From: Cymbomonas tetramitiformis
Taxonomy: Eukaryota; Chlorophyta; Pyramimonadophyceae; Pyramimonadales; Pyramimonadaceae
NCBI GenBank assembly: GCA_001247695.2
Contig: LGRX02013720.1
Coordinates: forward strand, 1 to 12,800
Length of the DNA: 12,800 nt
Direction: 5' to 3'
Made by a program: the position numbers and the translations under genes. This document shows positions 1 through 7,960 of this stretch, piece after piece. Position 1 is the stretch's first letter; each line of letters starts with the position of its first letter. A model generated the notes under the pieces. The model ran no database searches and was not told the origin of the DNA. It saw only the letters and a program-made list of their open reading frames with translations.

Positions 1-80
1 GAGTCCCACGATGCACCAAGCCAGAGGCGTCTGAGCATTCTGAGTCCCACGATACACCAAGCCAGAGGCGTCTGAGCATT
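1..80. repeat. 41-bp tandem repeat, two copies
   Basis: Copy one is 1-41 and copy two starts at 42. They differ at one internal base (g at 13, a at 54) and again at the last bases of the second copy. The array starts at the window edge, so it may have more copies to the left. No coding role is visible. Confidence 0.9.
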
Positions 81-209
81 TTTTCCACTGGTGGTCACAT
101 GAATACTTATTCCAAAGGGGGGTCCGCGCAGCAGGTACACTTACGTAAGGGGGGGGTGGGAGTTGGGATGGCAGGCCCATGTGGTCGGCTGCAGTGCGAC
201 ATTTTGCAG

Positions 210-1855
210 TCCCTGGACATGCCCGCAGTACTCAGTGAGTACCCACTTCCTCACTGCGCGTCTGCTTGAAAATACATCAGCACTGCACGCCACGGCACTG
301 GCTGCTCGGGTGGAAGTTCCGATATTGCTTTGTAGCATCAGTGAGTGGAAGAACATGCGTCTTGGGCTACTGCTTAGACTGAGCGGCCGATACGTGACGT
401 GGCAGGCACCCTGGGGTCCTCACGTGCTCCTTCTGTTACACGGATGGGATCGACTCTAGAGTTGCATCGCCAGCTGAGTGCCAAAGATGTGGCACCTGGA
501 CGGATGCATGCACTCATTCGACCGCCCAGCATTCATCGTGCGGCTGCCTGATTCGAATCTTGCTTGGGTGGGGGATATTTTTTCCCCAATGCAGTAGGAG
601 ACGGGAGGCTCGGGGGCATCTCTGCGACCATCACTGCGTACGAGAGCTTACGGGCACGAGGCTACGACGTGCCCATCATCGCCATCTGTGACGGCTCCTT
701 AGGTATTTGGCAAGCTCTTTACACACTTGGTGGCCATTCGGCAGACGTTTCCTGAGGACTGCCAGCTGTTTTTTGACTGCGAGCTGCTTTTGGTTGCACT
801 TCTATCGCCTTGTAAATCATCTCCGGATGAGCCTGGTAACTATGTCGCCTGGTGACGCGTGCCATTTCAGACGTCGGCACGCTTCGTTAAGCTGAAATGG
901 ATTTTTTAAGTCTCACAAGAAGCATTGCAGTCCCTCAGGATAGTGAGGTGGAGGCTATACTTGCAGCTATGATGTGTTCATGAGGGGTGCCATGCACGCT
1001 CGAGGGCATGTACTTCAATCGATGTGAGCGCGTGGACAACCTGAACTTGTATGTGTTGGTGAACTGTGGCAAAGACGTTGCATATCATCTGATGCTTATA
1101 AAACATTGCAGCATGGGCAATTGTGGAGACTGATATGATGCCACTTGCTGCGTCCAATGCCGCAGATAATGCCAATGCGGTACAAGTGGCACTCGATCAC
1201 GCCAAGGTGATTCAGATTGCCGTGTTTTTCTTGGAAATGTTCGAAAGCATGCATTCGGAAAAAATGCATGCACCCAGTTGAAGTTGAAGTTGCATCATAT
1301 AAGAGGGGGCTTCAGGCATCGAGTTTGCTTGTTCGGTGAGATCGGACAGTCTCCCTATCTCATTGCAATGCTCGGCCCTTTAGTTCTCTGTACATTCCAT
1401 TTGAATTGCTTCGAATTTTCCTTTCCATTCGTGTTCTCGCAAGATTGCCTCTCATGGTATATGCGTTATGATATGCCTTGCAGTGCGACAGGTCGCATGG
1501 ATTGAACTAAGCTAGCTTGTACCATCAAGTTCGGTGCACGTGCACGTGCCCGCATCGATTTCACGAGCACAACTGCAGAGTACTCGCTATCATAACGACC
1601 TTCTTTCATATTCCAACCTGATCAATCGAAGTTAGGAAGTCTGATTTTGTAGGTGCATCGATTTGCTTTGGCTTACCATCCTGACTTAGTCACTCAACCA
1701 CTACACCGCAGGCACCCACCTCCGTGGTCAGATTTCCCGAACTACCAGCTGCAGATGACCCTGGCATGTTTGATGACTCCGTCCGCCGGGTTACCACATG
1801 GTGCAGCATTCCAGAGGCCCAAGCGGCTTTCCGCAAGGTCTTGAATCTCCTGAAG
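210..1855 (+). CDS. Dethiobiotin synthetase-like protein (BIO3/BioD domain), partial, six inferred exons
   Basis: This is the ATP-dependent enzyme that closes the ureido ring of dethiobiotin in biotin synthesis; in plants and fungi it is often fused to DAPA aminotransferase. Inferred exons are 210-234, 281-340, 406-537, 595-702, 1112-1206 and 1712-1855. All introns begin GT and end AG, and every junction keeps the reading frame (phases 1,1,1,1,0). The core evidence is exon 595-702, which encodes GDGRLGGISATITAYESL followed by RARGYDV, a diagnostic stretch of the eukaryotic enzyme. Exons 1112-1206 and 1712-1855 supply NANAVQVALDHAK and FPELPAADDP followed by a Trp/Phe-containing helix, matching the family's C-terminal layout. 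Introns are 46-65 nt upstream and 409 and 505 nt downstream. The P-loop exons are not in the window. After 1855 the frame can read on to a TAG at 1880-1882, so the protein may end there or splice onward; I see no aminotransferase exons. The first two exons are the least certain. Confidence 0.58.
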
Positions 1856-1882
1856 GTGCGATGCCTTCCCTCGTTCACGTAG

Positions 1883-2240
1883 TTATGTTAAGGTCATTTC
1901 CGTGGTTGCATTCGTATCCACTTGTATGCCGCATGAGGGACGGTGGTGTGCTCTATTCATGGGGTGGTCGTTTGATTCTTGAAGGAGGGTCGACGATGTT
2001 GAGGTCTTGTGCAGGAGCATGCAAAGGCGTGATCGGCACCATGCATACACCATTCAAGAACCCACGACGAGTTTCACTGACATATTCTCTATCCTTTTGG
2101 TTTTTTCACGAACGTCCGTATTTAGAAAGTCTCTCCAGGCAGTCCCATTTAGCGACAAGCCTCTATATGAGCAATCTGTTTTCATTTGGAATCTAAGTGT
2201 CTTTGACAGAGGGCCCAAGTGGTGTAGCCATGCCTCACCG
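1883..2240. other. Intergenic or intronic stretch without a supported gene
   Basis: An open frame on the + strand runs from 2007 to 2255. It has no recognisable domain and no clear splice link in phase 0 to the exon ending at 1855. It could hold an unrecognised terminal exon of the dethiobiotin synthetase-like gene; otherwise I see nothing here. Confidence 0.4.
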
Positions 2241-2243
2241 CGA

Positions 2244-2348
2244 GGTATCAATTGATTGCGATACTCAGGAGAAGCTATCATCCTACCAATCAATAATCGA
2301 TTGCGATTCTAGTTTTCTGGCAGTGTGCCACTATGGTATCAATTGATT
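2244..2348. repeat. Dispersed 14-bp direct repeat pair
   Basis: GGTATCAATTGATT occurs at 2244-2257 and again at 2335-2348. A related ATCGATTGCGATTC stretch lies between them, resembling the bases just after the first copy. The core contains the palindrome CAATTG. Function unknown. Confidence 0.7.
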
Positions 2349-2456
2349 ATATGATATTCAGATAAATGGACATTCTCAGATGATCACACAATCGATTCCC
2401 TGCCTTATCGGGTAGGAGAGCCTGTGACTGCCGGGGAATCTTTTTGCCTTGGTTTC

Positions 2457-2519
2457 TTTGCCTATGGGGGTAGCTGGTTGCCTCGTCTTTTTTGCCTATG
2501 GGGATAGCTGGTTGCCTCG
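2457..2519. repeat. 29-bp direct repeat, two copies, 34-bp period
   Basis: The unit, beginning tttgcctatgggg and ending gctggttgcctcg, is at 2457-2485 and 2491-2519 with one internal mismatch and a 5-base spacer. No coding or regulatory meaning is evident. Confidence 0.9.
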
Positions 2520-2631
2520 CCGAGGGACTACCCGCACTCCCAAGGCCTTGCCCTACGAGGCGGCAGTATAAGTGCTTTATATATCGCAATGCACTGGTAT
2601 ACGTGTGGCGGCTGGCGTGATCATAGAGTAA

Positions 2632-2660
2632 CATACATATACATATATATATATATATAT
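2632..2660. repeat. AT-rich dinucleotide microsatellite
   Basis: An acatacatatacat stretch runs into an uninterrupted AT repeat up to 2660. The surrounding 2520-2860 holds no supported gene. Confidence 0.9.
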
Positions 2661-2935
2661 CGACATTATATCATTAAGCATGCACTATGTTTCCTGTATT
2701 CCTACAAGTCTATGGAATGCATTGCTGAAAGGATGCACTGCAGAATCCATCCACCTGCTCGGCGCTGCTGAGAATTGGAAGAAACAGTCCCTGCCCAATT
2801 GCCCAGGGTCAAAATTTGGTAGCCATGTTTACCATTACTTATCGTCATACATATAAGGTTCATCACAATTCACATATTTTGGCTCTATATGTTTTGGGCA
2901 ATTGTACACATGTCTCAGTCTCTGATGCAGGGCTA

Positions 2936-3065
2936 TCAGTCTCCACGCATGCTTCCACAGCTTTCCTCAAAATATAAGACGAACGTATGAGAGGGGCGGA
3001 GCTTCTCCTCCAAAATTGCTTCCCAGTGAAAGCTGCACTTCCAGTCGGGGCACTTGACACTTTGA
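2936..3065 (-). pseudogene. Decayed ZZ-type zinc finger fragment, copy of part of the RBR gene
   Basis: On the minus strand this fragment reads VKCPDWKC, then a degraded finger, then stops at 2936-2938. Positions 2986-3059 align without gaps to 3669-3742 inside the downstream-reading RBR gene, with 64 of 74 bases equal by my count. The intact gene has the ligand pair CFQC and a Cys at HCPSH; here the matching residues are SFHW and LRPSH, so three Cys ligands are lost. A stop lies in frame upstream at about 3115. It sits just past the 3' end of the RBR gene in the same orientation, as expected for a local duplication of the gene's ZZ segment followed by decay. Confidence 0.8.
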
Positions 3066-3171
3066 CTGGATATTCTTTGACGGCTACTCTCAAAGAATTA
3101 TGTTCGAAACAAAATTGGAGAGGCCGGCGCTAAATTCTTCACCTGCTCTCGAAATATTGCGTGAAACGCTG

Positions 3172-4863
3172 TCACCTCCTCCTCCTTAAGCTAAAACTAC
3201 CTTTAAACTGTTCATGGATTTTGTATACCAAATAAATTCCCCCACAAGTAAAAGCTCCAAATCCAAGCAGCAATAAAACGAGCGTTTTCCACAATCCCAA
3301 GTAAAGAGCGAACTTTCCCAGTAAGAGCGCGGGGAGCAGTGTCAGAAGCGCGTGCATAGGGGAACCTGGAAAGAGTAGCAAAAAAAGTGTGGAAAGGTAT
3401 TGTCCATGTCCGAAGCCCAAAGCTTTGAAGCCAGATAGCAAGAACCCCAAAGGCACTATGTTGACAGCGCCTCTCAGAAATGCACGTACTTTGCCGGGTC
3501 CTCTTAGGCAGTTTTGAATTCTATTCCCAAGGATCCGACTCCAAATCGAATTTTCCCACATTGACCTTCCGCCTGCTCGGTGCTCCTCAGAAGAATCAGT
3601 CGCTGCTGCGGGGCGATCGATCTCCAGTTCCGCAGGTTTCGAAATATCCTCAACATGGATCAAGAATATATGTGAGGGGCAGTGCTTCTCCTCCAAGTTT
3701 GCTTCACACTGAAAGCAGCACTTCCAGTCGGGGCAGTTGATACATGAGAATAGCGGCCCAATAATATCCTCCTCACAAACCCTGCACAGCATTCGAAAGT
3801 CTTTGGAAGACGTTCTCTCTAAACCTTGGAACTTGCCCAGGACGTGGTGCTTGACTTTGGAGACTTGGCCCGGGTCTGCTTCATCGATAGATTTCAGCAG
3901 ACACACCTCATCATTACTCCGTTTGTATGGTCTCGCCTTACTCCAGTCAAACATCCTACCGCACCCGTCCTGCGCGTTCCCGCCTCCCTTGTCCCTCGCA
4001 TCTCGCCCGCAGGTCACCGTATTGCATCCGTCCATCTTTTCCACCACTCTGTCGCAGTATTCGCACAAGCGGCAGTTCTTTTCCTTCCAAGCTTCATCTT
4101 TCTGCAGCTCCGCGAACCTCCTCATAACGCTTTCCACCTCTTTATGTGCCTCCGTGTTAGCGACCGCCCGCTGTTCAGTGTTCTCGTTGCTACGATGAGT
4201 CACTCTTCGCGCCCATCTCGAAGCTCTCAGGGAAAATCGTACCACCGGGGAAAGTCGGGCCTCAGATATTCGTCTCCGGCACTCTGCTCGATCCTCCTTC
4301 AACCACTTAAACCACCGCCCAGCTGCCGGCTGCACCTGACAACACTGGAGCTGATAGTGGTAGGTCTCCTTACACTCCGAGCAAAACTCAGCCTCGCAAC
4401 TGGGGCATTGAACTTTCTGCCGAACGCGAGTCTCCGCCTTCTCCATGTAAGCGTCGCATCCAGCTGTCGGGCAAGCAAGGAAATTCGGTGACGACGCCAT
4501 CTCCGCCCTGAACTGTATCTCGCCATGAAGCTGCACCAGTGCCAAGTCCTCGGGAAACAGCAACCTCAGCTCCGCCTCACTCAGCTCGTACGCAGCTTCA
4601 ATGCACAGCGGGCACGTCGCAACTTTCTTCTCCCCGCGCACCGTCCCCTCAACGTATCGACGCAGACACTCCACACAGATCCGGTGGCTCTGACCGCATC
4701 CAATCGTGAACAGCTCCGCTGACGACCCGAACGTCTCGCAGCATATAACACACTCCCCCCCTCCTCGATCCTTGCGCGCGAAGAGCCTCCCTAAACCAAA
4801 AACCATTCTTACAACACCTCGGTCCAAACAGATGGACCTTTTGAGCCTCCCGGAACAACGCAC
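3172..4863 (-). CDS. RING-between-RING type E3 ubiquitin ligase with ZZ finger and C-terminal membrane segments
   Basis: RBR ligases take ubiquitin from an E2 via RING1, hold it as a thioester on a RING2 cysteine and pass it to a target. The 563-residue intronless ORF shows RING1 (C38, C41, C56, H60, C63, C66, C84, C87) and a textbook C6HC IBR (C131, C136, C153, C156, C161, C164, H169, C174). A RING2-like segment has C267, C270, a candidate catalytic C280 in MDGCN, C285 and C301. Its second zinc half is missing: after CGRMFDW comes a basic stretch with no Cys or His pairs. A ZZ finger follows (C360, C363, C374, C377, C383, C386, with H394/H398 or H398/H403). Residues about 465-548 are strongly hydrophobic, with probably two to four membrane segments, and the tail is RRRR. 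A start at M20 (4806) would also keep all domains. Substrate unknown; membrane location is inferred. Confidence 0.88.
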   Translation of the reverse strand: MRCSGRLKRSICLDRGVVRMVFGLGRLFARKDRGGGECVICCETFGSSAELFTIGCGQSHRICVECLRRYVEGTVRGEKKVATCPLCIEAAYELSEAELRLLFPEDLALVQLHGEIQFRAEMASSPNFLACPTAGCDAYMEKAETRVRQKVQCPSCEAEFCSECKETYHYQLQCCQVQPAAGRWFKWLKEDRAECRRRISEARLSPVVRFSLRASRWARRVTHRSNENTEQRAVANTEAHKEVESVMRRFAELQKDEAWKEKNCRLCEYCDRVVEKMDGCNTVTCGRDARDKGGGNAQDGCGRMFDWSKARPYKRSNDEVCLLKSIDEADPGQVSKVKHHVLGKFQGLERTSSKDFRMLCRVCEEDIIGPLFSCINCPDWKCCFQCEANLEEKHCPSHIFLIHVEDISKPAELEIDRPAAATDSSEEHRAGGRSMWENSIWSRILGNRIQNCLRGPGKVRAFLRGAVNIVPLGFLLSGFKALGFGHGQYLSTLFLLLFPGSPMHALLTLLPALLLGKFALYLGLWKTLVLLLLGFGAFTCGGIYLVYKIHEQFKGSFSLRRRR

Positions 4864-5298
4864 GCCCTACTGTAAGTCCAACCACCCCTCACGCTCCCCA
4901 CACCCTCGTCCTTAGCCTCGTCCCAAAAAGCAGCGAGGCTTGCAGCGAGTTAATCCTCACAGATGCCCACAGCCCATCACACCATAAGGGCAAAAAAATG
5001 GCAAGGTGATATCTTTAGTTTTGCTGCTACACGCCGTACTAACGCTGAATGGGAAGACTTGAAGAATTGAAGTTGAAGATGCATAATTGTAATGAAAAAA
5101 AGAAATGAATACTGCTCCCATAAGGACAGTGATGATGAATTTATCCGAGTATATATCGAACCAATGGTGCAGTGATAACACAACAATCCGGTAATTTGTG
5201 GACGGCGGGTTGATTCCCCCTTGATTCCAAAATACAAATTCCAAGAAATACACTATCAGAAAATTCTGAGTTACGACATGACATGTCACACGCTGAGT
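4864..5298. other. Intergenic region between the RBR gene and the transposon
   Basis: It should hold the promoter of the minus-strand RBR gene, but I see no convincing TATA box or other element. A 178-residue minus-strand open frame (4957-5493) crosses the transposon end and has no domain, so I do not call it. Confidence 0.5.
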
Positions 5299-5320
5299 CC
5301 CGTCCTTAAATCTGGTTTGG
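5299..5320 (+). repeat. Left terminal inverted repeat
   Basis: This 22-bp arm is exactly complementary to 9344-9365. Bases 5303-5316 (TCCTTAAATCTGGT) also recur in the same orientation at 9279-9292, inside the right end. Confidence 0.9.
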
Positions 5321-5340
5321 GTAAAATCAAAAATGAAAAT

Positions 5341-5521
5341 TCGTCGCGTCGCGTAACTTTTGATCACAGCGATTTGATTGGTTGGAAAACTGTAAAGCGC
5401 TACGCATAAGTTACGCAAGAGCGTCGCGTCGCGGAGATGTTTGGCCAAAGATCTTTTGCGTAGCATGCTACGCAGAGATAATTTGTCCAACATTTACGCG
5501 ACGCGACGCTCTTGCGTCGCG
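5341..5521. repeat. Subterminal GCGTC clusters and a 101-bp foldback
   Basis: GTCGC-type clusters lie at 5341-5354, 5421-5434 and 5496-5521. A perfect 19-bp inverted repeat (5415-5433 with 5497-5515) is centred almost exactly on the 18-bp perfect palindrome TGCGTAGCATGCTACGCA at 5457-5474. The bases between also pair loosely, giving one long imperfect hairpin. Such arrays near transposon ends can be binding sites for the element's own DNA-binding protein; that role is inferred. Confidence 0.85.
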
Positions 5522-5755
5522 TTTTTTGGTTCCACGTAGGCAAAATTTGAAAACTGTTCGTCAGATCAAATCGGAGATAAAAAAATGGACGCTTCTTGGA
5601 TATGCGACGCAAGTGTACGCTCCACGTAGGCAGGTGCGACGCCTTGGAGAGGACATTCCTCCCGCGAAAGGCGTCTTTGGAAACCTCCAGCCGTGGAAAA
5701 TTTCCTTCAGGGATTCTTTGACTTTATTACTAGCGCCTTGATATTCCTTAGCATT

Positions 5756-6874
5756 ATGGCCACCTCTGCAATATCTCCTTCCACTGCTGACGAACCTGTG
5801 AATAGCACTCCTGTGAATAGCATTCCCACGAAAGAACCCGTTGAGTCCCCTCATGTTGTCGCTGAAGAACTTGTGACTCCCATTAAACCTACCCCCCCAA
5901 CCTCGAATGAAAATAGTCCTACACCCACACGAGTGTTGCGCTCTTCTCCTGCAGCTGAACGCGTTCTCCCTCCTTCCTCGAAACCCAATCCCAACCCACA
6001 ATACGTGAATCCTTTTCCTGGGCGTTCTGATTCTAAAAAACAAAAGCCCAACGCCATCCCTCGCAGCGCATCCAATGGCAAGGGTCAATCTACATTAACT
6101 AAGGCCCAACTTGAAGCTGATAGGAGAGCTAAATTAGCAGTCAAGGCTCGCGAGCGCAGAGCTCAAGCCAAGCTTCAAGAGAATCTACCCAAAGGCCCAG
6201 CCCCAAAACGAAAAGCCTCCACTACTTCACAACCCAATGTTGATACAACTTTACCCCAACCAACAGTTATTGAACTGGAAAGTGATGGCGCTGATCAGAT
6301 AGTGAGTGAATGGGACGCGCTTGACGATGATGAGATGGAAGTTGAGGTTGAGGAAGAAGAGGAATGCGCAGCCCCTGGTCCCACCTCCCCTTTTTGGTGT
6401 TTTCCATGTCGTAAAGAACATAGAACTAAGCAGCCCAATTTCGTCGTCAGCGAGAAGATTAGACTAGCTTCGATCCTCGTACTTCCATCGCTACGTACCA
6501 CTGTTGATAGGCTCTTCGACACCCACTCAATGGGTATTTTAGACGACCCCAACCTTCGCAACGTGTGGGACATTATTGCCGACGAGTTCAACAACAGTCA
6601 GACGCGCGTTGCTTTGGCTGAACCCTTCGATTCTTCTTTCGACAGCATTCATTTCTCTCGCATCAACCCAAACGAGATCTTTCACACTAGGCCAGCCGCT
6701 ACCTTAAAAAGTTGTTTTGGTGACATGCGTCCTTTGCTTTCCATTCTGAAATCCAACTATTCCAAGAGTGGTGAAAATGAGCCTGAGAGGTGGAAGTACA
6801 TGAACTCACTCAACGGCAAAGCGTGCGATATTGGTGTTTATTATTGGTTGCCATCACATACAACTTGTGTTTAA
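5756..6874 (+). CDS. Harbinger accessory protein, Myb/SANT-like DNA-binding type
   Basis: In Harbinger transposons a Myb/SANT-like partner binds the element's ends and brings the nuclease there. I choose the ATG at 5756 (good context, attATGG); an upstream in-frame ATG at 5693 adds 21 hydrophobic residues that look like non-coding sequence. Numbered from 5693, residues 25-200 are Pro/Ser/Thr-rich with basic stretches (EADRRAKLAVKARERRAQAK and PKRKAS, a likely nuclear signal), and 205-224 are acidic (DALDDDEMEVEVEEEEE). Residues 251-388 hold the conserved part: NVWDIIADEFNN, INPNEIF, then SNYSKSGENEPERW and GVYYWL, the pattern of the accessory proteins in algal and protist elements. The frame stops soon after, at 6874, inside the end of the opposing nuclease frame, so its C-terminus is probably cut short. 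Confident as a transposon gene; family naming is from memory of the motif pattern. Confidence 0.72.
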   Translation: MATSAISPSTADEPVNSTPVNSIPTKEPVESPHVVAEELVTPIKPTPPTSNENSPTPTRVLRSSPAAERVLPPSSKPNPNPQYVNPFPGRSDSKKQKPNAIPRSASNGKGQSTLTKAQLEADRRAKLAVKARERRAQAKLQENLPKGPAPKRKASTTSQPNVDTTLPQPTVIELESDGADQIVSEWDALDDDEMEVEVEEEEECAAPGPTSPFWCFPCRKEHRTKQPNFVVSEKIRLASILVLPSLRTTVDRLFDTHSMGILDDPNLRNVWDIIADEFNNSQTRVALAEPFDSSFDSIHFSRINPNEIFHTRPAATLKSCFGDMRPLLSILKSNYSKSGENEPERWKYMNSLNGKACDIGVYYWLPSHTTCV

Positions 6875-7558
6875 GCTGTGGAATCCCTTACGATTGTAAA
6901 AAGATCTGGCGTCGACATGTTCCCTTTTTTTCGGTGCTCGAATCTCGATACATACACCATCTACAGCACCGACACAATCTTGCATAGTTCCATTAGATCT
7001 GTGAAACATTCCCTTGGATAGCTCTTGAAGCGCCACTTGGTTAGTCATTGGAAAGTCAATCGGCAAAACCTTTGGCATCACGTTGACAACTTGCCAAACC
7101 ATAGTATAAAACTGTGATGATGAAATCCCATGAATGTCAATAATATCATAAATTTGTCCACCAGCTAAATAACGTAGAGTCACTGACAAAGACATATGCC
7201 TATAATAAGGAATGTGTTTACCTCCAAGAGCTTGGCGCCTGCTAGGCTTGTCTCCGCAATAAGTTGAAATTTTCTGAGCCAAATCCTCGAAAGCTTTCTT
7301 ACTCATTTTGTAACGACGCCGAAAATCTTTTTCAGTCAAAGAGTCTACCCTACTTGGCCAATTCATATATTCCCTTTTTTTCTGATTGGATATGGTCTTC
7401 TTACCTCCCCAAACTTTCATCAAGGTAGTATCTGACGGATCAGGCTTGAAGTTGAAGGAGGTGCCTTGGCGACTCCGGCGGTAAAGTCCACATAATAAAA
7501 AGAAGGACACTTCGTTGGCCTTGCCAACAACCCCCATAGGACGAATAGCCTGCACCAC
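6854..7558 (-). pseudogene. HARBI1-like DDE nuclease (DDE_Tnp_4), truncated
   Basis: This would be the cut-and-paste nuclease of the element. The 234-residue frame has a helix-turn-helix-like region (residues about 80-155, with GISSSQFYTMVWQVVNVMPK) and then the start of the catalytic fold: VGAVDGVCIEI with the first catalytic Asp at D200, followed by YNRKGFHSLN. The family continues with a strand, the second Asp and a distant Glu, adding roughly 130-180 residues. Here the frame ends at 6854. In the next frame the expected continuation (TQVVCDGN) is visible for a few codons and then meets the reversed end of the accessory ORF. So the gene has both a small frameshift and loss of its 3' half. 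The start at 7558 is uncertain; M47 (7420) is another candidate. Not functional as it stands. Confidence 0.82.
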
Positions 7559-7960
7559 ACAATACCCAGGCGCTTGAAAGTTATGCTAATGTGTGAAGAT
7601 AATGATGCAACCCATGTATGAATAATAACAGCGAGAATAGATATTCGGAAATATTGGAGGGTTCCCAACGTGAGAAAGGGTTATAATAAGGAGTGCAGGG
7701 AGTATACAAAGGGGTGGGATAAGCTAAGGTAAGGGATAAGAATAAGTATAAGCAGTCAAAGTATTTTGTGAACTGGAAATAAATAAAGTAATACTATGTT
7801 TTTTTTTTTCCAAGGGGGGTAGGAAAGATCAGGGTTTAGGTATGGAGCAAGGGTTTTGAAAGTAGGAGGTTTAGGAAACAAACCTAAACCTAAAAACACG
7901 AAGAAGTGCAAAGTAAAGCATATCATATTACATAGAAAGTATCAAAGCTAAGGGGAAGAT
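7559..7960. other. Non-coding spacer inside the transposon
   Basis: No gene is seen. It holds a poly-T run (7800-7810) and a perfect 8-bp-stem hairpin (GGTTTAGG 7868-7875 with CCTAAACC 7883-7890). It lies between the 5' end of the nuclease and the 3' end of the third gene, so it may contain the nuclease promoter and the third gene's polyadenylation region. Confidence 0.5.

Noticed and set aside
931..942. 12-nt micro-exon (GCAG acceptor, GTGAGG donor) in the dethiobiotin synthetase-like gene
   Set aside because: It would keep frame, but direct joining of 702 to 1112 also keeps frame and is simpler. Only transcript data can decide.
3826..4491. 221-residue + strand open frame
   Set aside because: It is antisense to the well-supported RBR gene and its openness follows from that gene's codon use.
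4957..5493. 178-residue minus-strand open frame
   Set aside because: It crosses the left transposon end and the foldback, has no domain and no match to its neighbours.
7883..7896. CCTAAACCTAAAA as a telomere-like repeat
   Set aside because: Only about two imperfect units, and half of it is the arm of a local hairpin.
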